DNA of 15,833 nucleotides. It comes from Candidatus Bathyarchaeota archaeon. Its GTDB lineage: Archaea; Thermoproteota; Bathyarchaeia; TCS64. Numbering within the stretch: the stretch's first letter is position 1; each line of letters starts with the position of its first letter. The notes under the pieces were generated by a model that had not been told where the DNA came from, made no database searches, and saw only the letters and a program-made list of their open reading frames with translations. The stretch covers positions 1 through 15,833 of the forward strand of contig WJJC01000060.1 of NCBI GenBank assembly GCA_014729945.1. Direction: 5' to 3'. Positions 1 through 7,154 of the stretch are shown in pieces. A program made the translations under genes and the position numbers.

Positions 1-789
1 CGTGGGCCCCGAGGTGAGAAACTGGTGTATAAATTTGATGAATATACGCTTAGAGCTCCCTTACCCAGTAAAGGTAACAAGATCGCCATGGCTGGAGCTA
101 ACTTTTACGACCACAGCATAGATGCCTACAAGATGCTAAGGAGAGACACCACAACTCTGGAGGAACTCAAGGCACAGGTTGAGGCAGGGGAGTACAGGAC
201 TTGGGGTTTCTGGAAGCAGAGTGGCTTCGTGAGGGACCCGGACTCGGATACTCCTTACCCTGAAAAAACTCAGAGAATGGATTATGAGGTTGAGCTTGCG
301 GCGGTTATCGGTAAATATGCTAAGGACGCCAAGGAGGAGAACGGTATGGACTACATATATGGTTATACGATTCTCAACGACCTGAGCATCAGGGACATGG
401 GCTTTGGATCTGGTCCGGATGGATTTTTCTTCGCTAAGAACTTCGACGGATCAGCACCCATGGGACCCTGCATTGTAACCAAAGATGAGATACCGGACCC
501 ATACAAGCTTGCCATGAAGCAATGGGTTAATGATGAACTGAGGCAGGATGGAAACATGAGTAGTATCATCAGGGGCTACGAGTGGTGGTTAGAGTGGCTG
601 AGTAGAGATGTTCCCTTCTACCCCGGTGACATGATCTGTGGAGGCACATGCAGTGGAACCGCTATGGATCAGACTCCACGAATAGATGGAAAAACCGACC
701 CAAAGCTATTCCTGAAACCTGGAGACACGTTAAAGGCTTGGATCGAGGGAGTAGGCATGCTTAGAACCAAGATAGTTCAAAAAGAGTAG
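1..789 (+). CDS. Fumarylacetoacetate hydrolase (FAH) family protein, probably 5'-truncated by the window edge
   Basis: Enzyme of the FAH / 2-keto-4-pentenoate hydratase superfamily, which cleaves, hydrates or decarboxylates small keto-acids using a divalent metal. Residue numbers are from a GTG at 25. The metal site is visible as DYEVE (E88, E90) and NDLSIRD (D119), with K138 in FAKNFD; these spacings match the family. The usual nucleotide-like TPSG loop is GTCSGT here. An NFYDHSID segment holds H30, but Asp sits where relatives usually have the Glu of the His-Glu dyad. The sequence enters the catalytic domain almost at once, so the usual N-terminal segment of about 60 residues is missing. 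The frame is open to base 1, so the gene probably starts outside the window. Against this, GAGGTGA at 11-17 would suit a real GTG start at 25. The substrate cannot be told. A T-rich stretch follows the TAG stop. Confidence 0.85.
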   Translation, partial: RGPRGEKLVYKFDEYTLRAPLPSKGNKIAMAGANFYDHSIDAYKMLRRDTTTLEELKAQVEAGEYRTWGFWKQSGFVRDPDSDTPYPEKTQRMDYEVELAAVIGKYAKDAKEENGMDYIYGYTILNDLSIRDMGFGSGPDGFFFAKNFDGSAPMGPCIVTKDEIPDPYKLAMKQWVNDELRQDGNMSSIIRGYEWWLEWLSRDVPFYPGDMICGGTCSGTAMDQTPRIDGKTDPKLFLKPGDTLKAWIEGVGMLRTKIVQKE

Positions 790-830
790 TTTCTACTCAC
801 TATTTCTTGTTAAGATTTATTTAACTAGGG
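790..830 (+). terminator. T-rich 3' flank of the FAH gene, possible archaeal terminator
   Basis: Just after the FAH stop codon the plus strand is T-rich (TTTCTACTCACTATTTCTTG) and then has GTTAA...TTAAC arms around a 7-nt loop. Archaeal RNA polymerase terminates on oligo-T tracts, so this is a plausible 3' end, but no long T run is present. Confidence 0.25.
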
Positions 831-870
831 AATCCATAAAGAATTAGAAAATTAATTGGTCTGTTCTCTT

Positions 871-899
871 GTAGAAAGATAACTGTTTTCTATCTCTAC
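871..899 (+). other. Bulged inverted repeat upstream of the ROK kinase
   Basis: GTAG-aa-AGATA (871-881) pairs with TATCT-CTAC (891-899) across a 9-nt loop, ending 16 nt before the TTG start of the sugar kinase. It could be an operator or a leader hairpin. In AT-rich intergenic DNA it could also be chance. Confidence 0.25.
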
Positions 900-915
900 T
901 CCCTTATTCTTTAAG

Positions 916-1848
916 TTGAGTTACATAGCAGTAGATATTGGCGCTACTAATATCCGGGTAGCGTCGGGAAACCACAATGGTCTCAAGGATAAGTTAACTG
1001 AGCCTACCGAGAAAAACGATGGCACTTATGGGGTCTCTAGGCAGATCATCCGACTCATAGATTCAATCTTATTTGAGGAACCTACCAGCATCGGCATAGG
1101 TAGCATTGGCCCCATCAATCATAATTTGGGGATGATAACAAACACACCCAATTATCCCATAAACAATATACCCATCACCGATCCTCTGATCGATAACTAC
1201 AAAATACCTGTCACTCTGGTTAATGACTGCGCGGCAGCTGTATTAGGTGAGCAAACCTTCGGGGCAGGGCAAGGGTTAGATAACTTAGTTTATATTACTA
1301 TTAGCACTGGGCTGGGTGGGGGAGCCATTGTTGACGGTAACCTCCTTTTAGGGAAGGATGGTAACGCTGTTGAGGTAGGTCACTTCACGCTTGATCCTGA
1401 CTCCGAGTTAATCTGTGGATGTGGCTGCAAAGGGCACTGGGAAGCCTACAGTTGTGGAAACAATATCCCAGCATACGCTAGAACCTTACTAGAAGATAGG
1501 GAATGGCAGAATGGGGCATTATACCGTTTAACTGGAGGACATCCAAGTAATCTATCCTCGGAGAACATATTCACCGCTGCCAGAAAAGGAGATAAGCACG
1601 CGGATAGAATAATCAAAGAGATAGGTGTTAAAAACGCCATCGGAGTAGCCAACATAATCAACGCCTATGATCCAGAATTAATAACAATCGGGGGATCAAT
1701 AGCCCTAAACAACCCAGAGAAAATACTCAACCCTATACTGGAGAATGTTGGAAAGTACACCATAAATAAGCTTCCTGAGATCAAGATCACACCTCTGGTA
1801 GATGACGCCGTGATAATGGGGGCCCTCGCGTTAGCGATGCAGATCTAA
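916..1848 (+). CDS. ROK family sugar kinase (glucokinase-like)
   Basis: Cytosolic ATP-dependent kinase of the ROK family, which phosphorylates glucose or related hexoses and N-acetylated sugars. The N-terminal phosphate loop DIGATNIR is at 7-14. The catalytic Asp is D104 in LVNDCAAA, and the adenosine loop STGLGGG is at 130-136. The ROK zinc site is formed by EVGH (H156), C167, C169 and H174 within CGCGCKGHWEAY. His replaces the usual last Cys, a variant I recall from archaeal glucokinases. Length (310 aa) is normal. The start is TTG: the frame closes upstream at TAA 880-882, there is no ATG before the conserved DIGATN, and the protein begins just as relatives do. No strong ribosome binding site is seen, so it may be leaderless or use an unusual leader. 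Its last four bases overlap the convergent exported-protein gene. The exact sugar is not determined. Confidence 0.93.
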   Translation: MSYIAVDIGATNIRVASGNHNGLKDKLTEPTEKNDGTYGVSRQIIRLIDSILFEEPTSIGIGSIGPINHNLGMITNTPNYPINNIPITDPLIDNYKIPVTLVNDCAAAVLGEQTFGAGQGLDNLVYITISTGLGGGAIVDGNLLLGKDGNAVEVGHFTLDPDSELICGCGCKGHWEAYSCGNNIPAYARTLLEDREWQNGALYRLTGGHPSNLSSENIFTAARKGDKHADRIIKEIGVKNAIGVANIINAYDPELITIGGSIALNNPEKILNPILENVGKYTINKLPEIKITPLVDDAVIMGALALAMQI

Positions 1849-2582
1849 CCATCTAAACGAGTGAAGATGATGTCCTGGTCATCGTTTCTCATCTGCACCA
1901 GTTCTCCTTCATAGAAGTAGAACCTGAGATCCAGTTTCGATTCCTGTATTAGATCACAGGATATATCCTCACCGTTTATTCGGACGGTCTTGGGGGTTTC
2001 GTTTACATAGAATTCTAAGTTAAATGTTTTTCCGCCCTGAGGAATATAGACCTTTGCCCTGTATCTCTCTCCCGCCTCCATTTGAGCCGATAATAGAAGT
2101 ACCTCCCATGGACCGGGCATATTGTTTTCGGCTAGTAATCCTCCCTCAGGGAAATCACTGGATGTGGTGATAGTCTCGTTATCAAAGTTAACTGTGGATA
2201 CTGCCTCTCCTCCTTGGAATGTTATAATGATCTCGTTCTCTTTTCCATCTTGGTTTACGTTCAACAAGTATCCCTGTGGACTGTACTTTTCATCGAACAT
2301 GAAGCTGCTCTCAAGCTGAATGCTGTTTCCCTCAAAAGTTACATCTGTATTGCTAATCATGGTGAATATCCCGTTTTCCTTGCTAGAGAGCGTATAGCTA
2401 TAGGTGCCAACTCTTTGCATCTCACGTGAATACGAGAATTTATGTGTCTTCCCTATCTCCAACTCGGGTACAATAACTAAGGGTATCTCCCTTGTTGGGA
2501 ATCTGCTCTCAGTGTAATACTCGATTAATCCAGCTGAGGCGAGGATGATTAATACCCCTATGATAACATGGCTTCTCTTCAA
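1845..2582 (-). CDS. Exported or membrane-anchored protein of unknown function
   Basis: I do not recognise a family. Residues 1-4 (MKRS) and a hydrophobic stretch at about 5-20 form a signal anchor or signal peptide without a lipobox Cys. The remaining ~220 residues are soluble, polar and beta-rich in character, with Asn/Thr-rich strands and several Gly turns, as in extracellular domains. C209 is the only Cys seen. The TTG start is chosen because TGA lies two codons upstream in frame and the hydrophobic anchor would be lost at the next Met. It is convergent with the ROK kinase (4-base overlap, TAG stop) and lies downstream of argH on the same strand with a 41-base gap, so co-transcription with argH is possible. 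The outside location of the main domain is inferred only from the anchor. Confidence 0.75.
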   Translation of the reverse strand: MKRSHVIIGVLIILASAGLIEYYTESRFPTREIPLVIVPELEIGKTHKFSYSREMQRVGTYSYTLSSKENGIFTMISNTDVTFEGNSIQLESSFMFDEKYSPQGYLLNVNQDGKENEIIITFQGGEAVSTVNFDNETITTSSDFPEGGLLAENNMPGPWEVLLLSAQMEAGERYRAKVYIPQGGKTFNLEFYVNETPKTVRINGEDISCDLIQESKLDLRFYFYEGELVQMRNDDQDIIFTRLDG

Positions 2583-2623
2583 CTTACTCAGAAATAAGGA
2601 GTGTATTACTAGCTAAAAGGAAT

Positions 2624-4114
2624 TTAGGAGATATACTGGTTGATGGCGTTCTCAAGGTTACCCCTAGCGATATCCAGCTTTACCCTAAGGAAGTCAAACT
2701 CTTTCCAGTATCTTTCCCTGAGTTCAAGCCTGTTCTCCACGGCCATACCGATCTCGGCAGGATGCGGGCTGCCTGGACTTCTTAGATTATTTAATGCTTC
2801 TGCTGGGTTGGCTATCTTATCGGCTATGCTGCTGCTAACCTTGATCTCTTTACCAAATAGTTTCTTAGCTACTTCTTGGACGTCTTCAGCTTCTAGGTCT
2901 TCCAAGGTTCTATCCTCGGAGACGAGTTTCTTCACCACGTCTGCTGTGATCTTGTATGCCTCACGGAAACTCAGTTTCTCGTTCTCGGCTAAGACCTCAG
3001 CTAGCTGGACCGCGAAGATGAAGCTGCCCTTCACCTGATCCATCAATTTTTCCTCGTTCACTGTGAGGGTGCTTATGGCTCCGTTGAGTACTTCAAGACT
3101 TGTCCTTGTAGTATCGAATGCTCGCCAGAGGGCTATCTTTGTCTGCTGTAGGTCTTGGTAATAGCCTGTTGGAAGGCCCTTAACCATGGTCATCATTTCT
3201 TGTAGGGTACCGAAGACCTCTGCTGATTTTCCCCTGATTAGTTCTAGGGTGCTTGGATTGACTTTCTGGGGCATTATGCTGCTACTACTGCTGTACTCGT
3301 CTGCTACTGTGATGTACTGGAACTCTGCTCCAGCCCACATAACGAAGTCTGCTGCCATCCTACTCATGTTAGCGGCTAGGATGCTGAGCACACTGGTGCA
3401 CTCCACCGCCCAGTCTCGGCTACTCACTGCATCAACACTGTTCTCTTGTATACTGTCGAATCCCAGTAACTCGCTGGTTCTAAGTCTGTTGATTCTAAAG
3501 TTGGTGCCACCGATGGCGGCTGCGCCCAGTGGATTGGTGTTTACCCTGTCGTAGCAGTTCTTTATCCTTTTGTAGTCTCGTAGGTACTGGTCTACATAGG
3601 CTAGTAGGTAGTGTCCGAAGGTTCCAATCTGTGCTGGTTGTCCATGTGTGTAGTAGACCATGGGTGTCTCCGTGTGTTTCTCAGCTAGTTTACACATATC
3701 CTTGACGAGGTTGAGAACATTCTCTGCGATGGCAAGCAACTCCTTCTTGGTAACCATCTTCATATCCACCATCACTTGGTCGTTCCTGCTACGCCCAGTG
3801 TGCATGGCTCCTCCCTCCTCGATTCCAGTCTTCTCTATTACCCTTGCCTCAATATACTCGTGGATGTCCTCGTATTCGGCACCCACCTCTAGTTCACCGT
3901 TTCTCCACTCTTCTTTAATCTCCTTCAAGGCACCGAGTATTTTCTTGAGAGTTTCTTCTTCCAGTATGCCTTGTTCTTTAAGCATGATGTCATGAGCCAT
4001 GGTTCCGTCTATGTCTTCCTCGAACATACGCAAGTCTTCGACTACGCTTGTGTGGAACCGTGCTGTTCTGTCATCAAATTCTTTGGCTAGTCTTGATCTG
4101 AATAAGCTTGACAC
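2624..4114 (-). CDS. argH: Argininosuccinate lyase
   Basis: Last step of arginine synthesis: splits argininosuccinate into arginine and fumarate, as a cytosolic homotetramer of the fumarase/aspartase superfamily. HTGRSRNDQV (105-114) is diagnostic for this family. The general acid/base segment THGQPAQ is at 156-162. The mobile signature loop SSSSSIMPQKVNPS is at 275-288, with its Ser nucleophile/base candidates. The loop reads QKVNP, where most lyases have QKKNP; Val there is more typical of fumarase/aspartase, but the rest is clearly lyase-like. Length of 496 is slightly above the usual 460-490. The start is GTG, with CGGTG (minus strand, around 4122-4126) 7 nt upstream and a TATA-like element at 4151-4158. 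No argG is in view. The closest same-strand neighbour is dut, 64 bases upstream. Confidence 0.95.
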   Translation of the reverse strand: MSSLFRSRLAKEFDDRTARFHTSVVEDLRMFEEDIDGTMAHDIMLKEQGILEEETLKKILGALKEIKEEWRNGELEVGAEYEDIHEYIEARVIEKTGIEEGGAMHTGRSRNDQVMVDMKMVTKKELLAIAENVLNLVKDMCKLAEKHTETPMVYYTHGQPAQIGTFGHYLLAYVDQYLRDYKRIKNCYDRVNTNPLGAAAIGGTNFRINRLRTSELLGFDSIQENSVDAVSSRDWAVECTSVLSILAANMSRMAADFVMWAGAEFQYITVADEYSSSSSIMPQKVNPSTLELIRGKSAEVFGTLQEMMTMVKGLPTGYYQDLQQTKIALWRAFDTTRTSLEVLNGAISTLTVNEEKLMDQVKGSFIFAVQLAEVLAENEKLSFREAYKITADVVKKLVSEDRTLEDLEAEDVQEVAKKLFGKEIKVSSSIADKIANPAEALNNLRSPGSPHPAEIGMAVENRLELRERYWKEFDFLRVKLDIARGNLENAINQYIS

Positions 4115-4150
4115 TTTAATACACCGTTGCCTCTTTGAGAATAGCCTTTG

Positions 4151-4158
4151 AATAAATA
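4151..4158 (-). promoter_or_regulatory. TATA-like element for argH
   Basis: The minus strand reads TATTTATT here, about 40 nt before the argH GTG. This would place the transcript start near 4126-4130, just ahead of a GGTG Shine-Dalgarno-like motif. The spacing fits an archaeal box A, but the gap is AT-rich. Confidence 0.35.
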
Positions 4159-4178
4159 AGTTGCGAAAAACTGGGGGT

Positions 4179-4679
4179 CTACATACGTTCTTTCTGGTAT
4201 ACGCCGCTGTACCCTTTCTCCACTATGCCTGTGTGGAAGAATATTAGCTGGGCTACCCTTGCGTTCTTCTTGAGTCTTATACCATGGGGATTATGGACTG
4301 TCAGCATGCTGCTGCTGCGCCCTTCATAGCCTGGATCCCATACCGCTGTTCCCACATCAGCGCCGTTTCTCAGCAGGGTTGAACGAGTACGCGCTATCGC
4401 CGCCACATCTAGGGGCATCTTCACCACTTCGTTATAGATAACTTTGTAAACCCCTTTCTCAAGATTATACCATCCCTCATCGTCGGTCATAAGCGGCTTG
4501 GTCTCCGCGATCACTCTTTCCTCGTTACTGAAATCCACTGATCCCCGAGTTTCTAGTTTTTCTATTGATTCTAGACTGAGGTCGAATCCACTGGGCTGTA
4601 ACTGAGTGTCCAGATCAATGTGTTCCCGAATTAACCCTGTTTGTGTTATCAGTTGCCTGAGCTGATTATCATTAAGCAT
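4179..4679 (-). CDS. dut: Deoxyuridine triphosphatase (dCTP deaminase/dUTPase superfamily)
   Basis: Hydrolyses dUTP to dUMP, keeping uracil out of DNA and feeding dTMP synthesis. Numbers are from ATG 4679. Motifs in order: PSGFDLSL 29-36; RTRSTLLRNG 97-106 (phosphate-binding Arg/Ser); TAVWDPGYEG 111-120 with the water-activating D115; RVAQLIF 141-147; and the C-terminal lid GYSGVYQKER 156-165. In true dCTP deaminases a catalytic Glu follows the GY.G motif; here that strand reads RSSSMLTV with no Glu. The block from EGRSSS to AQLIF aligns with dUTPase without gaps, so dUTPase alone is favoured. It resembles the archaeal (haloarchaeal-type) dUTPases with NTAVWD.GYEGR. An in-frame TTG at 4715 would add 12 residues; ATG is preferred because the start then resembles the family's N-terminus. 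It lies 51 bases after the protease gene and is probably co-transcribed with it. Confidence 0.87.
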   Translation of the reverse strand: MLNDNQLRQLITQTGLIREHIDLDTQLQPSGFDLSLESIEKLETRGSVDFSNEERVIAETKPLMTDDEGWYNLEKGVYKVIYNEVVKMPLDVAAIARTRSTLLRNGADVGTAVWDPGYEGRSSSMLTVHNPHGIRLKKNARVAQLIFFHTGIVEKGYSGVYQKERM

Positions 4680-4730
4680 TGTTGCATCAGTATATATCCT
4701 AGATGGGTAAAACAATTATGAAAAAATGGG

Positions 4731-5588
4731 TTAGGGTTTTTCCCCTCCCCGTGGCCTGGGTAAGGGTACGTGTTCGATTCCTCGTCTCTGGGGCTTGTCC
4801 ATCTTATAATAGTCCATTAATTCGTAGACTTCTATGGGAAGCTCAGCCGTCGCACATTGTCCCAGTAGTTCACATGTTGCCTCAGCTGTGATTGGAAAAT
4901 CATGCGTATATTTTCCCTCCACAAGGTTATCGATAACCTTCTCAACCCTCTCCTCATCAAACTTGTCTCCCAGTAGCTGCCTAACTGTCTCCTTCATCTG
5001 TTCTACGGCTTTTCTAGCCTCCTCCGCTAGATACAATGTCTCGTCGTCTGTCTCATCCCTGGTTTTCGTCTCCACTACTTTGAGTATGCTGGTGGCGGAG
5101 TAGGTTCCTCTCTGGGTGCCTATCTGAGGGTCAACTGGTCCGAGCACGGCGTGAGGGTCCATTAATATCTCGTCAGCGGCCAGAGCGATTAGGCTTCCCC
5201 CACTCATAGCGTAGTGGGGGACCATCACCGTGGTCTTGCCTTTATGGGCTTTCAGGGCGAATGCTATTTGTGTGGCTGCTAATGCGATACCGCCGGGGGT
5301 GTGTATTATGAGGTCTATAGGCTGCTCATCTGGTGTTAACCTTATGATCCTTAGCAACTCTTCACTATCATCTATGTCAATGTATCGGGCTATGGGTAAC
5401 CCGAATAAGCTTAGGGTCTCCTGTCTATGTATCAGTGTTATGACGTTGGTGCCTCTCTTTCTACCTAGACTCTTCAGTGAGCTCTCCCTGGAGTTCTGTA
5501 GTATGTTCTGCTGGAGCCGGGGATAGATTAAACTGAAGAAGAGGAATATTACCCAAAAGTTGTTGAATATGGCGTCTAATATGCTCAT
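4731..5588 (-). CDS. Membrane-anchored ClpP-class serine protease (SDH_protease type)
   Basis: Likely membrane-bound serine protease of the ClpP/crotonase fold (serine dehydrogenase proteinase family, Pfam SDH_protease). One N-terminal transmembrane helix is at about 9-23 (NNFWVIFLFFSLIYP), followed by a soluble domain. Oxyanion/substrate loop HTPGG is at 96-100. The nucleophile is S129 in HYAMSGGSLIALAADEI. DPHAVLGPVDPQIG is at 144-157, and a late YTHDFPI (227-233) has a conserved-looking His-Asp. These all follow the family order, and 285 aa is typical. The Pro/Arg-rich C-terminus is probably a flexible tail. It starts at ATG with a TATA-like element 23-30 nt upstream and no clear Shine-Dalgarno, so it may be leaderless. 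dut follows on the same strand. Membrane quality control is a guess from the family, not from the context. Confidence 0.9.
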   Translation of the reverse strand: MSILDAIFNNFWVIFLFFSLIYPRLQQNILQNSRESSLKSLGRKRGTNVITLIHRQETLSLFGLPIARYIDIDDSEELLRIIRLTPDEQPIDLIIHTPGGIALAATQIAFALKAHKGKTTVMVPHYAMSGGSLIALAADEILMDPHAVLGPVDPQIGTQRGTYSATSILKVVETKTRDETDDETLYLAEEARKAVEQMKETVRQLLGDKFDEERVEKVIDNLVEGKYTHDFPITAEATCELLGQCATAELPIEVYELMDYYKMDKPQRRGIEHVPLPRPRGGEKP

Positions 5589-5610
5589 ACTTCATGAATT
5601 AAGTTCAAGG

Positions 5611-5618
5611 GTTAAAAC
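5611..5618 (-). promoter_or_regulatory. TATA-like element for the ClpP-class protease
   Basis: The minus strand reads GTTTTAAC 23-30 nt before the ATG at 5588, in the 42-base gap after the MFS gene. This spacing is what a leaderless archaeal transcript would need. Confidence 0.35.
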
Positions 5619-5630
5619 TGTTAGCCAAGT

Positions 5631-6788
5631 TTACTCGTATCTGCTGAGTAGCCAAATGAATAAACATACAGGTACGATGGCTGCAATGCACATAGGGAAA
5701 ATCACTCTTGTGCTATAATTCTCAATCAATACACTGGTTCCCGTAGTGGATAGTGACCCGAATAGATTCACCATCACGAAGTTGAAACTGTATGCTAGAC
5801 TCCGGTTCTCTAGGCTGCTGTGGCTGGCTATTATGCTGTTGAGTAGTGGCATGAAGGCTGCTTGGAGACATCTGTATAGGGCATATATGCCTACCACGAT
5901 GATGAGGTTTCTCAGAGACGGGAATATGAATAATAGCCCAGCGAGCAAGGCGTTTACTAGGATACCCATCCTGTATTTGCCATATCTGTATCCGATGTAT
6001 CCTCCGAGTAGGCTGCCTAATATGCCTGTAATTGGCCCCAGTCCAGATATTATACTTGTGAGGCTATAACTCAACCCAATCTCGATTGTGAAGTAGGCTG
6101 GGACATAGGTCACCAATATATTGAATATGGCTTCAATCAAGGTTGATATGGTTACAACAATAAGGAAATCCTTGGAAATAATATCCCTTAATCCAGCGAC
6201 GAAATTGATCTCACGTCTCTCATCACCCTCCAGTATTCTTCCAGTATACTTGAAGCTGATAATAGTCATCACCAAGGTGAATACTGCCCAGACGTAGAAA
6301 CTGTATCTCCATCCCCAACGAGTCATGAAGACCCCTAGGAGTAATGGGCCGGCTGCGAACCCAATATTGGATCCAATGTTGTGGATACCCAAGGCCATAC
6401 TCATCTTTGTGGGGTCGAAGTTGCTAGCCATTTTTAGGCTTGGTGGGTGATAAAGTGTTGAACCGATTGAGATGAGTATGAATCCAGCTAGTAGTATATT
6501 GAATCCATTACTCAGGGGGATAATTAATGAGCCTAATAGTGTAACTATGAAGCTCAGTGATAGTGTTTTTGCTGGGTACTGGTCGCTTATTATTCCTGTT
6601 GGAATGTAAATAAATACGTTGATGAGCCTTGGTATGGATGAGAGGAGACTCAGCTGTACTAGGCTGATACCCAGTTCATCCTGAAAAGGTAGTAGGAGCA
6701 CCGGCAACAGCATAGTGAATACATGTATAACGAAGTGGCTTGAGGCCAAGTATCCAAGATAAAGTTTATCGTCGCGTTCCCCTTCCAA
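5631..6788 (-). CDS. Major facilitator superfamily transporter
   Basis: Integral membrane transporter with about 12 hydrophobic helices in 385 aa, i.e. two six-helix halves. Motif A is recognisable after helix 2 (GIISDQYPAKTLS), and a second degenerate copy after helix 8 reads GGYIGYRYGKYR. STLYHPPSLKMASNF in helix 4, followed by ALGIHNIGSNIGFAAGPLL, resembles the fosmidomycin-resistance (Fsr)-like drug exporter group with YHPE...GNxGFAxGP. Export of a small molecule by proton antiport is therefore a family-level inference; the substrate is unknown. The start is TTG, placed by the short polar N-terminus before helix 1 and an AAGGGATTAAT stretch just upstream. It is the first gene of the minus-strand block running to argH, 42 bases before the protease. 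Confidence 0.88.
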   Translation of the reverse strand: MEGERDDKLYLGYLASSHFVIHVFTMLLPVLLLPFQDELGISLVQLSLLSSIPRLINVFIYIPTGIISDQYPAKTLSLSFIVTLLGSLIIPLSNGFNILLAGFILISIGSTLYHPPSLKMASNFDPTKMSMALGIHNIGSNIGFAAGPLLLGVFMTRWGWRYSFYVWAVFTLVMTIISFKYTGRILEGDERREINFVAGLRDIISKDFLIVVTISTLIEAIFNILVTYVPAYFTIEIGLSYSLTSIISGLGPITGILGSLLGGYIGYRYGKYRMGILVNALLAGLLFIFPSLRNLIIVVGIYALYRCLQAAFMPLLNSIIASHSSLENRSLAYSFNFVMVNLFGSLSTTGTSVLIENYSTRVIFPMCIAAIVPVCLFIWLLSRYE

Positions 6789-7006
6789 ATTAATCCCTTT
6801 TGAATACCGGCAATGGAATACGCCAACGTATTTAATCTATACGCTCATGACTAGGTTTACTGAAATATGGTGGATACCTAGAGAGAAGTGTGAATTATCT
6901 CTGAAAAATAAATAAATTCAAAACCTCCCTCATAAATTATGAAAAGTGAGAAATGGCATAAAGTTAGGGAGACCAGAATAAGTTATGCTTGCACGAAGGG
7001 AAACGC

Positions 7007-7046
7007 GCCACCCCTGTGATATTATATGACACAACCAACAGGTGGC
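7007..7046 (+). other. Two-tier inverted repeat in the MFS/propeller intergenic region
   Basis: Outer arms GCCACC (7007-7012) and GGTGGC (7041-7046) enclose inner arms TGTG (7015-7018) and CACA (7030-7033), with an asymmetric internal loop between them. It may be a regulator site or RNA hairpin, or chance. Confidence 0.25.
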
Positions 7047-7121
7047 AAGTGTTTCAGCCAATTATATCAAATCTAGCGAACCAGTGTATTTTTTGAACAT
7101 ATACTGTTCTAGCCTCCATTT

Positions 7122-7129
7122 CTTATATT
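7122..7129 (+). promoter_or_regulatory. TATA-like element for the beta-propeller gene
   Basis: CTTATATT ends 25 nt before the ATG at 7155, the spacing expected for a leaderless archaeal start. CAGGAG at 7145-7150 could also act as a ribosome binding site if transcription starts further upstream. Confidence 0.4.
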
Positions 7130-7154
7130 CGACACGTAAAGATACAGGAGTAAT

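Larger units (their letters stand above)
6789..7154. other. Divergent intergenic region, 366 bases
   Basis: Lies between the divergent MFS and beta-propeller genes, so it should hold both promoters. The minus strand has AGATTAAATAC around 6826-6836, about 40-48 nt before the MFS start. The plus strand has CTTATATT at 7122-7129 before the propeller. A 26-codon frame (6939-7019, +) has a TATA-like AAATAAATAAATTC about 25-30 nt before its ATG, but its peptide resembles nothing known to me. A hairpin-forming stretch is at 7007-7046. No other gene is seen. Confidence 0.5.

Noticed and set aside
2640..3995. Several plus-strand open frames inside argH
   Set aside because: They lie antisense to a complete, motif-rich gene; their Ser/Leu-rich translations are what the complement of that coding sequence gives.
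4179..4715. dCTP deaminase as product name and TTG 4715 as start
   Set aside because: The deaminase Glu is absent, the alignment follows dUTPase, and the ATG at 4679 gives a family-like N-terminus.
6939..7019. 26-codon frame MKSEKWHKVRETRISYACTK... in the MFS/propeller gap
   Set aside because: There is a TATA-like stretch about 25-30 nt before the ATG, but the peptide has no recognisable features and the region is AT-rich; too weak to call a gene.
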